Positions 1 to 10,728 of a stretch of 64,000 bases of DNA are shown here, in pieces. The stretch's first letter is position 1, and each line of letters starts with the position of its first letter. Where the stretch lies: the NCBI RefSeq assembly GCF_020085105.1, contig NC_058046.1:17570675-17634674 (forward strand), read 5' to 3'. The DNA is from Siniperca chuatsi. Lineage: Eukaryota > Chordata > Actinopteri > Centrarchiformes > Sinipercidae. The notes beneath the pieces were generated by a model, which had not been told where the DNA came from, did no database searches, and saw only the letters and a program-made list of their open reading frames with translations. The position numbers and the translations under genes are program-made.

Positions 1-324
1 CAGCTTTACAGAGACAATATACAACTTATCATTTGATCAAAGTATTAGCAGCCAGGGGACACACCCACAAACTATTAAAATAGTCCCTACACTGTGCCAC
101 TTTCGCAACAGAAGAGTACAAGGACACTCCCCTTTGCTTTAAAAGCTGTGCCTGTGGCCACAAAACCATCTCACCTCTGTTGAGATTTTGCTTCAACATC
201 TGGATTTGTCCATCATTAAAATAGGGGATTAATCTGTGATACTCTTATTGATCCACAAGAGGAAACTCAGTTCTTTCTTCAGGAGCATAGCTTCTCCTGA
301 ACTGTGTCCCATACTGAAGCACTG
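1..324 (+). promoter_or_regulatory. thbs4 5' flank and 5' leader
   Basis: No coding sequence is seen here. The stretch directly precedes the thbs4 start codon and should contain the transcription start and 5' UTR. A weak TATA-like TTTAAAA lies at about 138-144, but the start site cannot be fixed from sequence. Confidence 0.4.
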
Positions 325-3300
325 ATGATGGGTGCGTGGGCCAGAGCAGCGGCTCTGTCTCTGTTGCTGCAACAGCTGGTGCTCGCTGTCACAGCTCAAG
401 GTATTGGTAAGTACTCTTCACCATCCATGCCCTTCTGGAAAACATCACATATGTGTCTGTAGAACAGCACATGTTACAAACCTTTTTACATTACTATCAA
501 ATAAGTCTGTTTCACTAACTGTCTTTTCCATTTATGTATTCCTAACAATCTGTCTGATGTTACAAATTATAATCTGCAGCAAGATGCAAATAACAAGGGT
601 AATTCCTTGATTTGGTTGGCATGAAGCTGGCTTTTTTTGTGGCTTATAGAATTTGACATTTGGGATCTAGTAACAGTCTGACCTAAATAATGTCAGTTTT
701 AGATGGTAAATCATCACTAACTGCCATCTGAGAAAGTGTATGTGTAAAACTTTGATTTGCCTGGAATCTACACGCAAATGTTTCCATACAATTTCCTGTC
801 ACTTCATATTATTCTTGAATGCAGCTAATGGCTGTGTGAAAGTGTTTTTGTGTATATGTGTGTATGTGACCGTGTATGTGGGTGTGAGGCAGTGGATTTG
901 TTCCAGTGGAAAGAGTTTACCGCTGCTCCTTTCTGCAGCTCCAGTCTAGCACTCTATAAAACACAGCAGGATACAAACATGAACCTGCACTTACACACAC
1001 ACGGACATGCACACACATACAGCTACACTGTCACACATAATAAAGTACTATAGTGCACTGACTCAGCAGTAGCAATCCATAGTACACATATTCATCAAGA
1101 CACAAACTGAGAAAACTCTCCATTAATAGTGAAGTCATCACCACTTATAGTGTACCAGATGGAGTGCTTTCATTTGGTGTGGTGAATATTTCCTAAGCTC
1201 CTTGTACACTATTGACTGATCCCATACTGTCTGTGTTAATCTATGCCTTTTCTCTCGACTATTTTTTTTACAATTATGGTACAATGCATCTATGGCAGTA
1301 TAATGCAGGTTTTTAACAATCCTCTCCTGTGTTAGTCTATGACCTGCTGGACTCTCCAGACTGCCTGCCAGACTTGCTCCAAGGAAGCCTGAAGAACAAA
1401 GGGCGAGATGAGGCTTTCCTCCTCTCTTCCTTCAGACTCCACAACAAGGCCCCCACCTCTCTCTACAGTGTCATCAACCCCAAAGACAACACCAAGTACC
1501 TGGAGCTCAGCGTGCAGGCCAAACTGAGCAAGGGTGAATTATTATACTGACACATGTAATAGACTAACTACTTAAACAGACTACATTATCACCTTTTTTT
1601 TAAAAAAAACTCCTGTTCTCCTGGCTGCCTGTCTCTGTCTCTCTGCCCACTTTCTCTTTCCTCTCTGCTGTCTTTCTTTCTCGCTTGTCTCCATCTCTAG
1701 TGACCCTTCGTTACCAGAAGAGTGACGGCAGATTTGGCACAACCAGTTTCAACCACGCTTCCCTGGCAGATGGCCAAGCTCACCATGTCATGCTACATGC
1801 CAGCGGCCTACAGCGCGGTCCACCTCGCCTCAACATCTATATAGACTGCAGACTGGCGCACACTTTGGAAGATCTGCCGGCTGCGTTTGGGTCACTCCCA
1901 CCTGGTCCCAACAAGGTGGCACTTAGGACCCTGCAGTCGAGTGGACAGGTAAATAAGAGGTTTACAGTTGAGAGTAATTATACTTTTGACTTCAGAGATA
2001 TACTGCATAGAAACAAATACTGTTTGAGCAGTGCACTAACGTGATAGTCATATGCCACATGCTGTTTATAATTGTTTAATTTCTCTCTGTCTTCTATTCC
2101 TTTATAAGGATGAACTGACAGATTTGAAGCTGGTGATAGAGGACACCATAGACAATGTGGCCACTCTGCAGGACTGTAGCATGGATCAGGGTGAATCTCT
2201 GCAGCTGCTGGGTGAGAACAAATTTGAAGCTGACTATCTAACATCACCTGACAAACACATGCAAAGTTCAACCTGGTAGATGTGTTGTGTATTTGATTCT
2301 CTAATTCTGATTTGTGAAATTCCCTCAGGTATCCAGGGAGGCAGGACGGTACACGACCAGGCCACCATGCTGGAGCTGAGGAGCATGTTATCTGAGATGA
2401 AGGAGCTGCTCAACCAGCAGGTAAAAAATGGAAAATGGAAATTGTTCACAATGATTTGAAAAATCAATAAAAGAGCACCACAGTATTTCAACATAGTTTG
2501 CCACCTTTATGGTTGCTTTTTAAAACCAGGTTGATGAAATTAAATGGATAAAATGGAAGAAAGGTTTTTTGGAGACCCTTGGGTAGCAGAAAGTGTGGAG
2601 AGGTCCCTGGTTGTTTAGAAGAGTTACCTACTTTCAAAAGTGGAAGAATGTGGGCTGATTCACAACCATTTGGAATTTCTTTTTTCCTCAGGGTGAGATT
2701 GCAATAAAATTTGTTGTGAAAAGTGAGAATCCAGACTGTGAGGATCTGGAGCTCTCTTGTTTCAAGACTTTATGTAACCTGCAGCAGATGAAGTGGATGA
2801 TTTCAGATGATCATTTAAAGCAGAGGATTTGTTCGGAGAAAGGGCATCAAACAGGGAGCCTGAGGCAATAAAATGCTCGTTATGTAGTTCAGCATCTCAG
2901 ATTTGTCAGACACACTGAGAGAATCTTTTATTTAAGAACACAGATCACAGACTGGAGCTTACCTTAGCAGACACATTTCATAGCTTTCAAAACTTCTTAG
3001 TCTCATTTAGATTTTCAGTAGTTATTCAAAAAGATAAAATTCTGATCTGCCTCTATTGATATAAGCTGTAAAGTGATAACAAAATTACCCAAGAAACACA
3101 GTTCATCCTGACTAACAGTTCTACACTGTTTCTTTCTGGTTAAGATTAAGGAGACAACTTTACTGAGGAATACCATCGCAGAGTGTCTTGCCTGTGGTAA
3201 GCAGTACAAAAACAATGATCAGACTTTTCATTTATGCAGTATTTAGACACTACTGACAAAGTGACATTTCAACAAGGTGCTTTCATATCTGTCTGTGTGT

Positions 3301-6300
3301 GCCCACAGGTCTCGGGGGCAGTCCAACCAACACAGGTCCAGCTCCAAGTCCTGGCCAGTTTTTCATGCAGCCTCAGCCTCTGACTCAGTGCTCACCCGGG
3401 ACCTGTTTCAGACAGAACATGTGTATCCGTACGGAGTCAGGGGGTTTCCAGTGTACCCCCTGTCCAGATGGATATACAGGAGACGGAGTGCACTGTGACG
3501 ACGTGGATGAGGTATGGATTATATGTTTCTTAGTGTGTCTAATGTGTCTCTGCAACCAGTTGGTGAAAGTAGCACTAGTTAGCATTTGACCATCTTCTGT
3601 TTTTTGTGTGTACTTTAGTGCCAGTTTAGCCCGTGTTTTCCTGGTGTCCAGTGTGTGAACACTGCTCCTGGTTTTCGCTGTGGGAAATGCCCTCTGGGAT
3701 ACACCGGACCAGAGATAAATGGAGTGGGAGTGTCCTATGCTAAGTCACACAAACAGGTACAACAAAAAAATGAATACATTATGTTAGGTATATTCTTTAT
3801 GTTTGATTCATCTGGGCATGTTGAAAGAATATGAATCTTTTTCTTTATATACTCACTTTAATCTGTTCCTCCCAGGTGTGTGACGATATCGATGAGTGTC
3901 TGGCCCCGCCTGAGAATGGAGGTTGCACTGCCAACTCGCACTGCTTCAACACTATAGTAAGACCACTGGAACTGGTGTTTGGTTATTATCATGCTCTCTT
4001 ATAGCAGAAAGCCCTGGTTTTTGACTCTGTACTGTCCTCACCAGGGCTCCTTCCGCTGCGGAGAGTGTAAAACTGGCTTCATAGGTGACCAGGTGAGAGG
4101 CTGCCATGGTACTAGGCTTTGCCCCAATGGTCAACCCAACCCTTGTGACACCAATGCTGAGTGTGTCGTGGAGAGAGACGGCAGCATTAGCTGTGTGGTA
4201 AGAATTTAAAAAATACTGACGTCATATTCAGCTTTATGTATACCCCTGGGTCATGAATGTGAATCACTAACTGTTGTGCTGTTCTACATTACATAATTTA
4301 CATAAAATGTCATGCCATGCCTTTTCCTTCTTGTGTGTGTTAGTGTGGCGTTGGTTGGGCAGGTAATGGCTACGTGTGTGGAAAGGACACAGATATTGAC
4401 GCATATCCTGACAATAAGCTTCAGTGCAGGGACAACAACTGTAAGCAGGTACTCATGTCTACACCCCCTACAATCTCTTGCATTTAATTCACACTAGAAT
4501 TAAAAATTAATGGTGTTTGTGTGTTGTTTCCAGGATAACTGTGTGTTTGTGCCAAACTCTGGCCAAGAGGATGCAGACAGGGATGGGATGGGTGACTCCT
4601 GTGATGACGATGCAGACAGTGATGGCATTATTAACATAGATGTAGGTAACTTAGCTCCACAGGACCAGCATACAATGAACTCTCACACATTTTGGTGGGC
4701 TCTAACATTTTATGATCAGGAATTTAACTCTCTCACTGAGCCTGCGCACTATACAGTAAACCTCATTTGTCTGTCCCAGGACAACTGCTGGCTTGTTCCT
4801 AATGTGGACCAAAGGAACAGTGATAAGGACGTCCATGGCGACGCCTGTGACAACTGCAGAACAGTTGAAAATCCCACACAGAGGGATACCGATCAGGACG
4901 GGCTGGGAGATGAATGTGATGATGATATGGATGGGGATGGTGAGTCTGTTATTATTTAACAGTCAAATAATTCTTATAGTCGCATAGTTTTGTGATTGCT
5001 GAACATCACATGGTGTAATTAGAGGGACATAATGGTCACAGTGGCTGAAAAGGTTGGATGGTCATTACTGTTTGAGGTGTAGTAACTGGACCATTACTAC
5101 TTTTGTTGCATCAATTAGAGGTAATAAATTTAGGTACACATTGTGAAACCAAATGGCTGATAATTGCATTTAAAGACTACCGTGTCTGTGAGGGTTATCC
5201 AAACCACAGACTGTCTGGACCAGACTGTCTAGACAAGAATACAACCTTTACAATCCTGTTTGGTGGAAAGTGTGGACATTTTTGTTGCTTTCACTGGACA
5301 TGCAGCACTTTATCTGTTCAAAACATCCTCCTCGTCGTTTTTGTGTCTATTTCCAACCCACATCCTCTACCAGTTAGATCACTGTTTTTTAGGGAAACAA
5401 CTCAAGCGTCATTAAAAAAAACAACCTTTAAAACCCCAGTAGAAAACAGTGTTATATGTTAAAATGTTCCAACTGGAATCGTAAGTGTTGTCTCACAAAC
5501 TTTTCTCACATACTTTACTTGATTGCCCTTTTAGAGCACCTCTCATTTGTTCCACTGGAAACACAGTTTTAGCTTCTTGCCTTTGTGTGTGCCCGCATGT
5601 TTACCTTTATATGCTTACACATGTTGCATGTTTAGACTCTGTATAGTGACCCCTGTTCATTCATTTTGGCAGAGCTCCAACCTCTTGATCATTTTGTTAT
5701 GTCTGTAACTCCAGTCCGCAAGGCTGGATTGCTAAGCACTTGGTCATGTCTGTCTCCTCTCTAAAAGCATTTTTCCACGGTAAGCCTCCGCCAGGCGTTG
5801 AAGGCCACTGGAAACTATTTCACCTTCGCCTTAAACAAACACTGCCATCTGGTGATGCATTTGACAGACTGTGTCTGTAGGCTATGTTCTGTCATGCTCT
5901 TTTATTTTCCTGTCAATGCTTTTACACATGACGCAAAAATTAAAGTGCTGAGGTGTTTATGTTCTCAGGCTTGAAGAATATCCTGGACAACTGCCAGCGA
6001 GTCCCCAACCCAGACCAGAAAGACAGAGACAACGATGGGGTGGGAGATGTCTGTGACAGCTGTCCTGATATGGTCAACCCTAACCAGGTAACAAACCAAA
6101 CAACAACCTGAAAAATATTCATCTGCTCCCATAATTTTGACCAACAGTGTTTGTGTTGTCAACCCCACAGTCTGACTCAGATGATGATCTTGTAGGCGAT
6201 ACCTGTGACGACAACATAGACAGGTAGAGCCCACTGTCATGACCTGCTGTATGAATGTATATAAAGATGTATAAAGTTTTGCCATTTATTTTACCTGCCC

Positions 6301-8523
6301 TATCTCCTCTTTGTCAGTGATGGTGACGGCCACCAGAACACAAAGGACAACTGTCCCACAGTCATCAACTCCTCTCAGCTGGACACTGACAAGGATGGAA
6401 TGGTTTTAAACTATCTCTTCCTTCATCCTTTATTTATTTAAAGCTTCATATTTCATTAATTCATCTCATGTATGCTGACATACAGATGGCTCTGTGTTTA
6501 CACTACAAATGTGCTATTTTATCTTGTTACAGCAGCTGGCCTTTACATCAGTGCACACAGGAACAGAAGTATTTTTTGCTAGTACTTCTATTCCTGTGTG
6601 CACTGATGTAAAGGCAAACTGCTGCAACAAAAGAGTTTCCCCTCGGGGATCAATAAAGTATTTCTGATTCTGATTCTGATTATCTTGATAGGGAGATGAA
6701 TGTGACGATGACGACGATAACGACGGAATACTGGACAATGATGACAACTGCAGACTAGTTGCCAACCCAGACCAAAAGGACACAGACAGTGAGTATTACT
6801 TCTTGTTTGTTCCTGGCTGTGCACATGCATGTGTACAGTATGTGTTTCTGCTTTGTGGTTTCCTAAGCTGTATCCTTCTATTTCAGAGAACAGAGTTGGA
6901 GATGCATGCGAAGGAGACTTTGACAAAGACAATGTCATTGACGTAATCGACCACTGCCCAGAGAATGCTGAGGTCACCCTGACTGACTTCAGAGCCTATC
7001 AGACTGTAGTGCTGGACCCAGAGGGGGACTCTCAGATTGACCCCAACTGGATGGTCCTCAATCAGGTAAACAATACTGTTACAGTATATTCTCTCAGTTT
7101 TTTGTTGTTGTACTGGATAGCAAAATGTGATCATCTCATCTCAACAAGATAAAACTACAATGATTTTCGTTGACAGATAGATAGATGCATGCATGTGTGC
7201 AAATTGCAGTACGGTGTGCAAAATGAATGTAATTATAAGTTATAAATTCAACAACAGCATATGACACTACTCTCTTTTGTTCTGACAGGGCATGGAGATA
7301 GTTCAGACCATGAACTCTGACCCTGGCCTTGCTGTAGGTAAGTACAGAATACCTTCATACTGTCTCATCCCCATCTGTTTGAACAATATATTTACAATAA
7401 TATTTACCATTTTCTTCTGTGTTTTTTGTCAGCCTTAGCCTCATATGTTGTGTATTTCTTCTCCTCTGTCCACATCTGTAGGCTACAAAGCTTTCAGTGG
7501 AGTTGACTTTGAGGGAACGTTCCATGTGAACACAGTGACAGATGATGACTATGCTGGCTTCATCTTCGGCTACCAGGACTCCTCCTCCTTCTATGTGGTG
7601 ATGTGGAAACAGACAGAGCAAACCTACTGGCAGGCTGCGCCCTTCAGAGCCGTTGCTGAGCCGGGAATACAGCTCAAGGTAAAAGGCTGCATTTATATAG
7701 CACTTTTATCTAAAGTGCTTTACAATTTGCTGCTCATTCACAGACTCACTCACCAATGGCAGCAAGCTACTATCAGGGGCAATTTAGGGTTCAATGTCTT
7801 GCCCAAGGAATCTTTGACAGGTGGTCAGCAGGATTTTGGGATCAAACCGCCCACCCTGTGATTAATGGACGAACCACTCTACCTTCTGAGCCACAGCTGG
7901 GGGAAGTGTATTTACTTTCATCATCTGTTGACAGTACTAGTTTTTCCCTCTCTTATGCTATCTGGCTCTTTACCACTAGGTTGTGAAGTCAAAGACGGGT
8001 CCTGGTGAGTATCTGAGGAACTCCCTCTGGCACACAGGAGACACCGCCGATCAGGTCCGTCTCCTGTGGAAGGACCCCAGGAATGTTGGCTGGAAGGACA
8101 AGGTTTCCTACCGCTGGTTCCTCCAGCACAGACCACAGGTTGGATATATCAGGTACAAAGAGACACACACCAACCCTTACACACGAGACATACACACTCA
8201 TACTGTGTGAACTGACTAACTAGTTTCACCTTGTGTGTGAACCAGGGCGCGCTTTTTTGAGGGTTCGGAACTGGTGGCGGACACAGGGGTGATAATTGAC
8301 ACCAGTATGAGAGGTGGGAGACTGGGCGTGTTCTGCTTCTCTCAGGAAAATATAATCTGGTCCAATCTGAAGTACCGTTGCAACGGTGAGTGTCTGCAAG
8401 TTAAAGGCAGTCCTGTCAGCTACATAAACTGTAAGTATACTTATGAGTTTCTTTTTCTTTCTGATCCCCACAGACACTATTCCTTCTGACTACCAGGATC
8501 TCAATGGCCAGAACACACAGTGA
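325..8523 (+). CDS. thbs4: thrombospondin-4, complete, 23 coding exons
   Basis: Secreted, calcium-binding, pentameric matrix glycoprotein of muscle, tendon and nervous tissue. Exons: 325-406, 1336-1533, 1701-1948, 2109-2211, 2329-2420, 3145-3196, 3309-3511, 3619-3756, 3876-3956, 4045-4197, 4344-4448, 4534-4641, 4780-4939, 5969-6087, 6171-6223, 6318-6402, 6692-6788, 6887-7065, 7289-7337, 7482-7678, 7980-8152, 8246-8385, 8474-8523. The sum is 2865 nt, 954 aa (human TSP4 961). Order: signal peptide 1 to about 25; N-terminal laminin-G-like domain about 28-195; coiled coil about 215-258 ending in the AECLACG cysteines that link subunits; four EGF-like repeats about 281-480, two calcium-binding (VDE, DIDEC); type 3 DxDxDG calcium repeats about 485-720; lectin-like C-terminal domain to 954. 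[18 protein letters not shown] and [15 protein letters not shown] favour TSP4 over TSP3 or COMP, and the serinc5 neighbour agrees; thbs4a versus thbs4b is unresolved. Start: two tandem ATGs, the first taken. Confidence 0.95.
5841..5855 (-). promoter_or_regulatory. CTCF-like motif in thbs4 intron 13
   Basis: Read on the minus strand, TCACCAGATGGCAGT matches the CTCF core CCASYAGRKGGCRSY at 14 of 15 positions. It sits in the 1-kb intron 13 (4940-5968), in which no other structure was seen. Occupancy is inference. Confidence 0.45.
6526..6628. repeat. long inverted repeat (hairpin) in thbs4 intron 16
   Basis: Arms 6526-6571 and 6583-6628 are reverse complements over 46 bp with about 4 mismatches, separated by an 11-nt T-rich loop. 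The inner 33 bp have one mismatch. In the pre-mRNA this would fold into a long double-stranded stem about 65 nt upstream of the exon 17 acceptor. It abuts a retroposon-like tail, so it is probably an inverted duplication of a retroposon 3' end. Confidence 0.8.
6629..6680 (+). mobile_element. 3' tail of a LINE/SINE-type retroposon
   Basis: The sequence reads GGGATCAATAAAGTATTTCT and then three tandem TGATTC-type units. Tails of this kind (AATAAAGTATTT plus a short tandem repeat) end many fish LINEs and their SINE partners. The family cannot be named from this fragment. The tail runs almost directly into the exon 17 splice acceptor at 6690-6691. Confidence 0.6.
7682..7901 (-). mobile_element. 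tRNA-derived SINE-like repeat in thbs4 intron 20
   Basis: Read on the minus strand, the element begins CAGCTGTGGCTCAGAAGGTA (A-box-like), then has GGTTTGATCCC (B-box-like, tRNA T-arm). It ends in TATATAAATGCAGCC near the exon 20 donor. This pattern is typical of a widespread fish tRNA-derived repeat. It fills most of the intron between exons 20 and 21. Confidence 0.65.
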
Positions 8524-8894
8524 AACCAGAGAAGGGGAATGATCCATCAAGGACACAACTTGAACCCTGTTGAAGATGTGGATGAAAGGTGCAGGCAGAG
8601 CTACGCTATTGAGAACAAAGAGGTAGAGGACATAAGTTAGATAAAGAAAGATGAATGTGAGAGGGAATGTGAGTTTTTTTTGGTATTTTAACTTTGTCAT
8701 TCGAGTGAGAGGGTCTTAGGAAAGCATAACATTGGGCATTATAAACTTTAATTCAGTGTAACTGAAGGCAGTACATTCTTGTATAAATCATCAGCAGGTT
8801 CTGGGTATGTTGATGCAATATCACCTACGGTTTTATCAGTATTTTATGAATACTGTTAACAATGTAATGCTGTTTTTAAATATATTGTAAGTGC

Positions 8895-8900
8895 AATAAA
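8895..8900 (+). terminator. poly(A) signal, thbs4
   Basis: AATAAA lies 372 nt after the stop codon, in an AT-rich 3' UTR, and is the first canonical signal on this strand. The cleavage site should lie about 10-30 nt downstream. Confidence 0.65.
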
Positions 8901-9022
8901 ATCCTGAGCATTTAACAAAATTAACAGGTTCTATCTTTTTTTAAAATTTTTACATGATATCATTGTATGTTATTTATCTATGTGAAGGAAAACAGACACA
9001 CCACATGGTGTTCTATGGATGT

Positions 9023-10728
9023 TTTATTGAAAGAGTTTGAACAATGTGAACTGCATGGCACCCACATCTCTGTATTTCAAACATACTACTTGGACAAAGT
9101 TTTTCCCCCTTTTATCTTATGGTAGTACACACCCTTCACAATGGGTCCTGCTATCTGATTTAGGATCTTTTTTTGTAGCTTGGTACTATATTAAAGCTGC
9201 AGAGCACCATTTAATTTCTACATTCGTACCAATAGTTAAAATGCAGAAATGTTTCCAAAAAAGTCACATGACATTTGCAGGTATGTAAAGAATAATTCAA
9301 ATGAAACTTTCCACAGAACTTTAGCCAAAATGTACATTTAAGTTATTATAAAACATATCAGGAATACCATCAGACAAACGAAGAACATACTGATTTATTG
9401 ATGATGAATGAGAAACAAATGACTTGCAGTTGACAATGTGTAATATAAAAAAAAACACATCTGTTACACAGGTAACAAACAGGTGAAGGTCTTTGTGTGA
9501 CTCTTAATTCGGCAGTAAACTCAACATCCAGTGTTGAATAACTCACTAATAAAAGCACTCATTGCTACCTTATTCTGACCACCATTATGAGCTGACATGT
9601 AACAAAGACAAGGCAAAAAGCCTTTATAACTGTACAGAAAACAGCTGTTTTAAGTGTCTGTGTGTGCATGCAAATACATAATGTTCTCAGTTATATTTTT
9701 CTCTGTAACTGACCAAACAATCTGATAGAGTAGTTTGTTGTTTTGACATCTACCTTTGGCAAACGTTCCTCATCTGTCACTGCAGCTCTTCCAGAGAGGT
9801 GGCTTTTCACTAACATCACTGTTACATAAGGCAGGTTGATTTGCCCTGTACAACAATGATGATATCTCAAAATGTTGTACAAATGACAGGGATTTTCCTA
9901 AGAAAAGATCTGGCTCAAAGGGAGCACTGACATTAATAAAATCTGAAACATTATCCTTGTGATCTAAGTGGAAACTTCACAACACTGAGTATCTATAATA
10001 TCAAAAAGAGCTTGTTCCGTTGCATAGAAAAATTCTACAAAAGGGCGCAACATAACAAAGCATAAACATATACAGCTGACATCTGAGCCTGAGAGATGAG
10101 TTTTTCAACAAAGTCTGAGACAAATCTAATTCAATTTACACCACATTCCTTCACAAAATGATTTCTCATTACTTAAGACATACCTAAATAAATACAATTT
10201 CTCTCGTAACATTTCTAACCTGAAATAAATTCGTCCCAAAACTTTGCTGCAACTTTATGGTTCAACTGTACAGAACTGAAATGCCTGGCTGAGAGTAAAA
10301 GCGAGAATCCAAGAAAAACTGACACACAGGAAATCCTTACAAAATATACTGTCAAATCTGAAATGATCAAGGAATCTATGGGGGCTTGATGCTTCTCATG
10401 TTTCACAATGTAACTTAACTCCCATGATTCTTTATGTAATCTAAAACCTCTAAGTAACAAAACTCCAGAAGTAAGTGGTAGTAAAAATAACAAAAATTAC
10501 CATCAAGGTATTAACAGCGTAACATTGTAAAACAAAGTAAACACTAGCATACAAAACAAAAGGCAACAGATAATCCTCCATTTTGAACGCTGAGGGTAGT
10601 GTAGGGTTGTGTTTTAAAGTACGGGGAGGGGGTGTGTGTGTGTGTGGTGGTCCCTTGGTTCAGCGTGAGAGCTTCTGCCTGGCCACACCCCAAGAATCAG
10701 AGTAGGCTCTATTCTAGTAATGATTGCC
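9023..10728 (-). other. serinc5: serinc5 3' UTR
   Basis: About 1.7 kb between the serinc5 stop codon (10729-10731) and an AATAAA on the minus strand (TTTATT at 9023-9028). No coding sequence is seen; short ORFs are chance. The 3' end is inferred from the poly(A) signal only, and other minus-strand signals inside could give shorter forms. The gap to the thbs4 signal is about 120 bp. Confidence 0.5.

Noticed and set aside
325..8523. Thrombospondin-3 or COMP instead of thrombospondin-4
   Set aside because: The assembly and EGF region wording ([20 protein letters not shown]) and the serinc5 neighbour fit TSP4; no RGD as in COMP was found.
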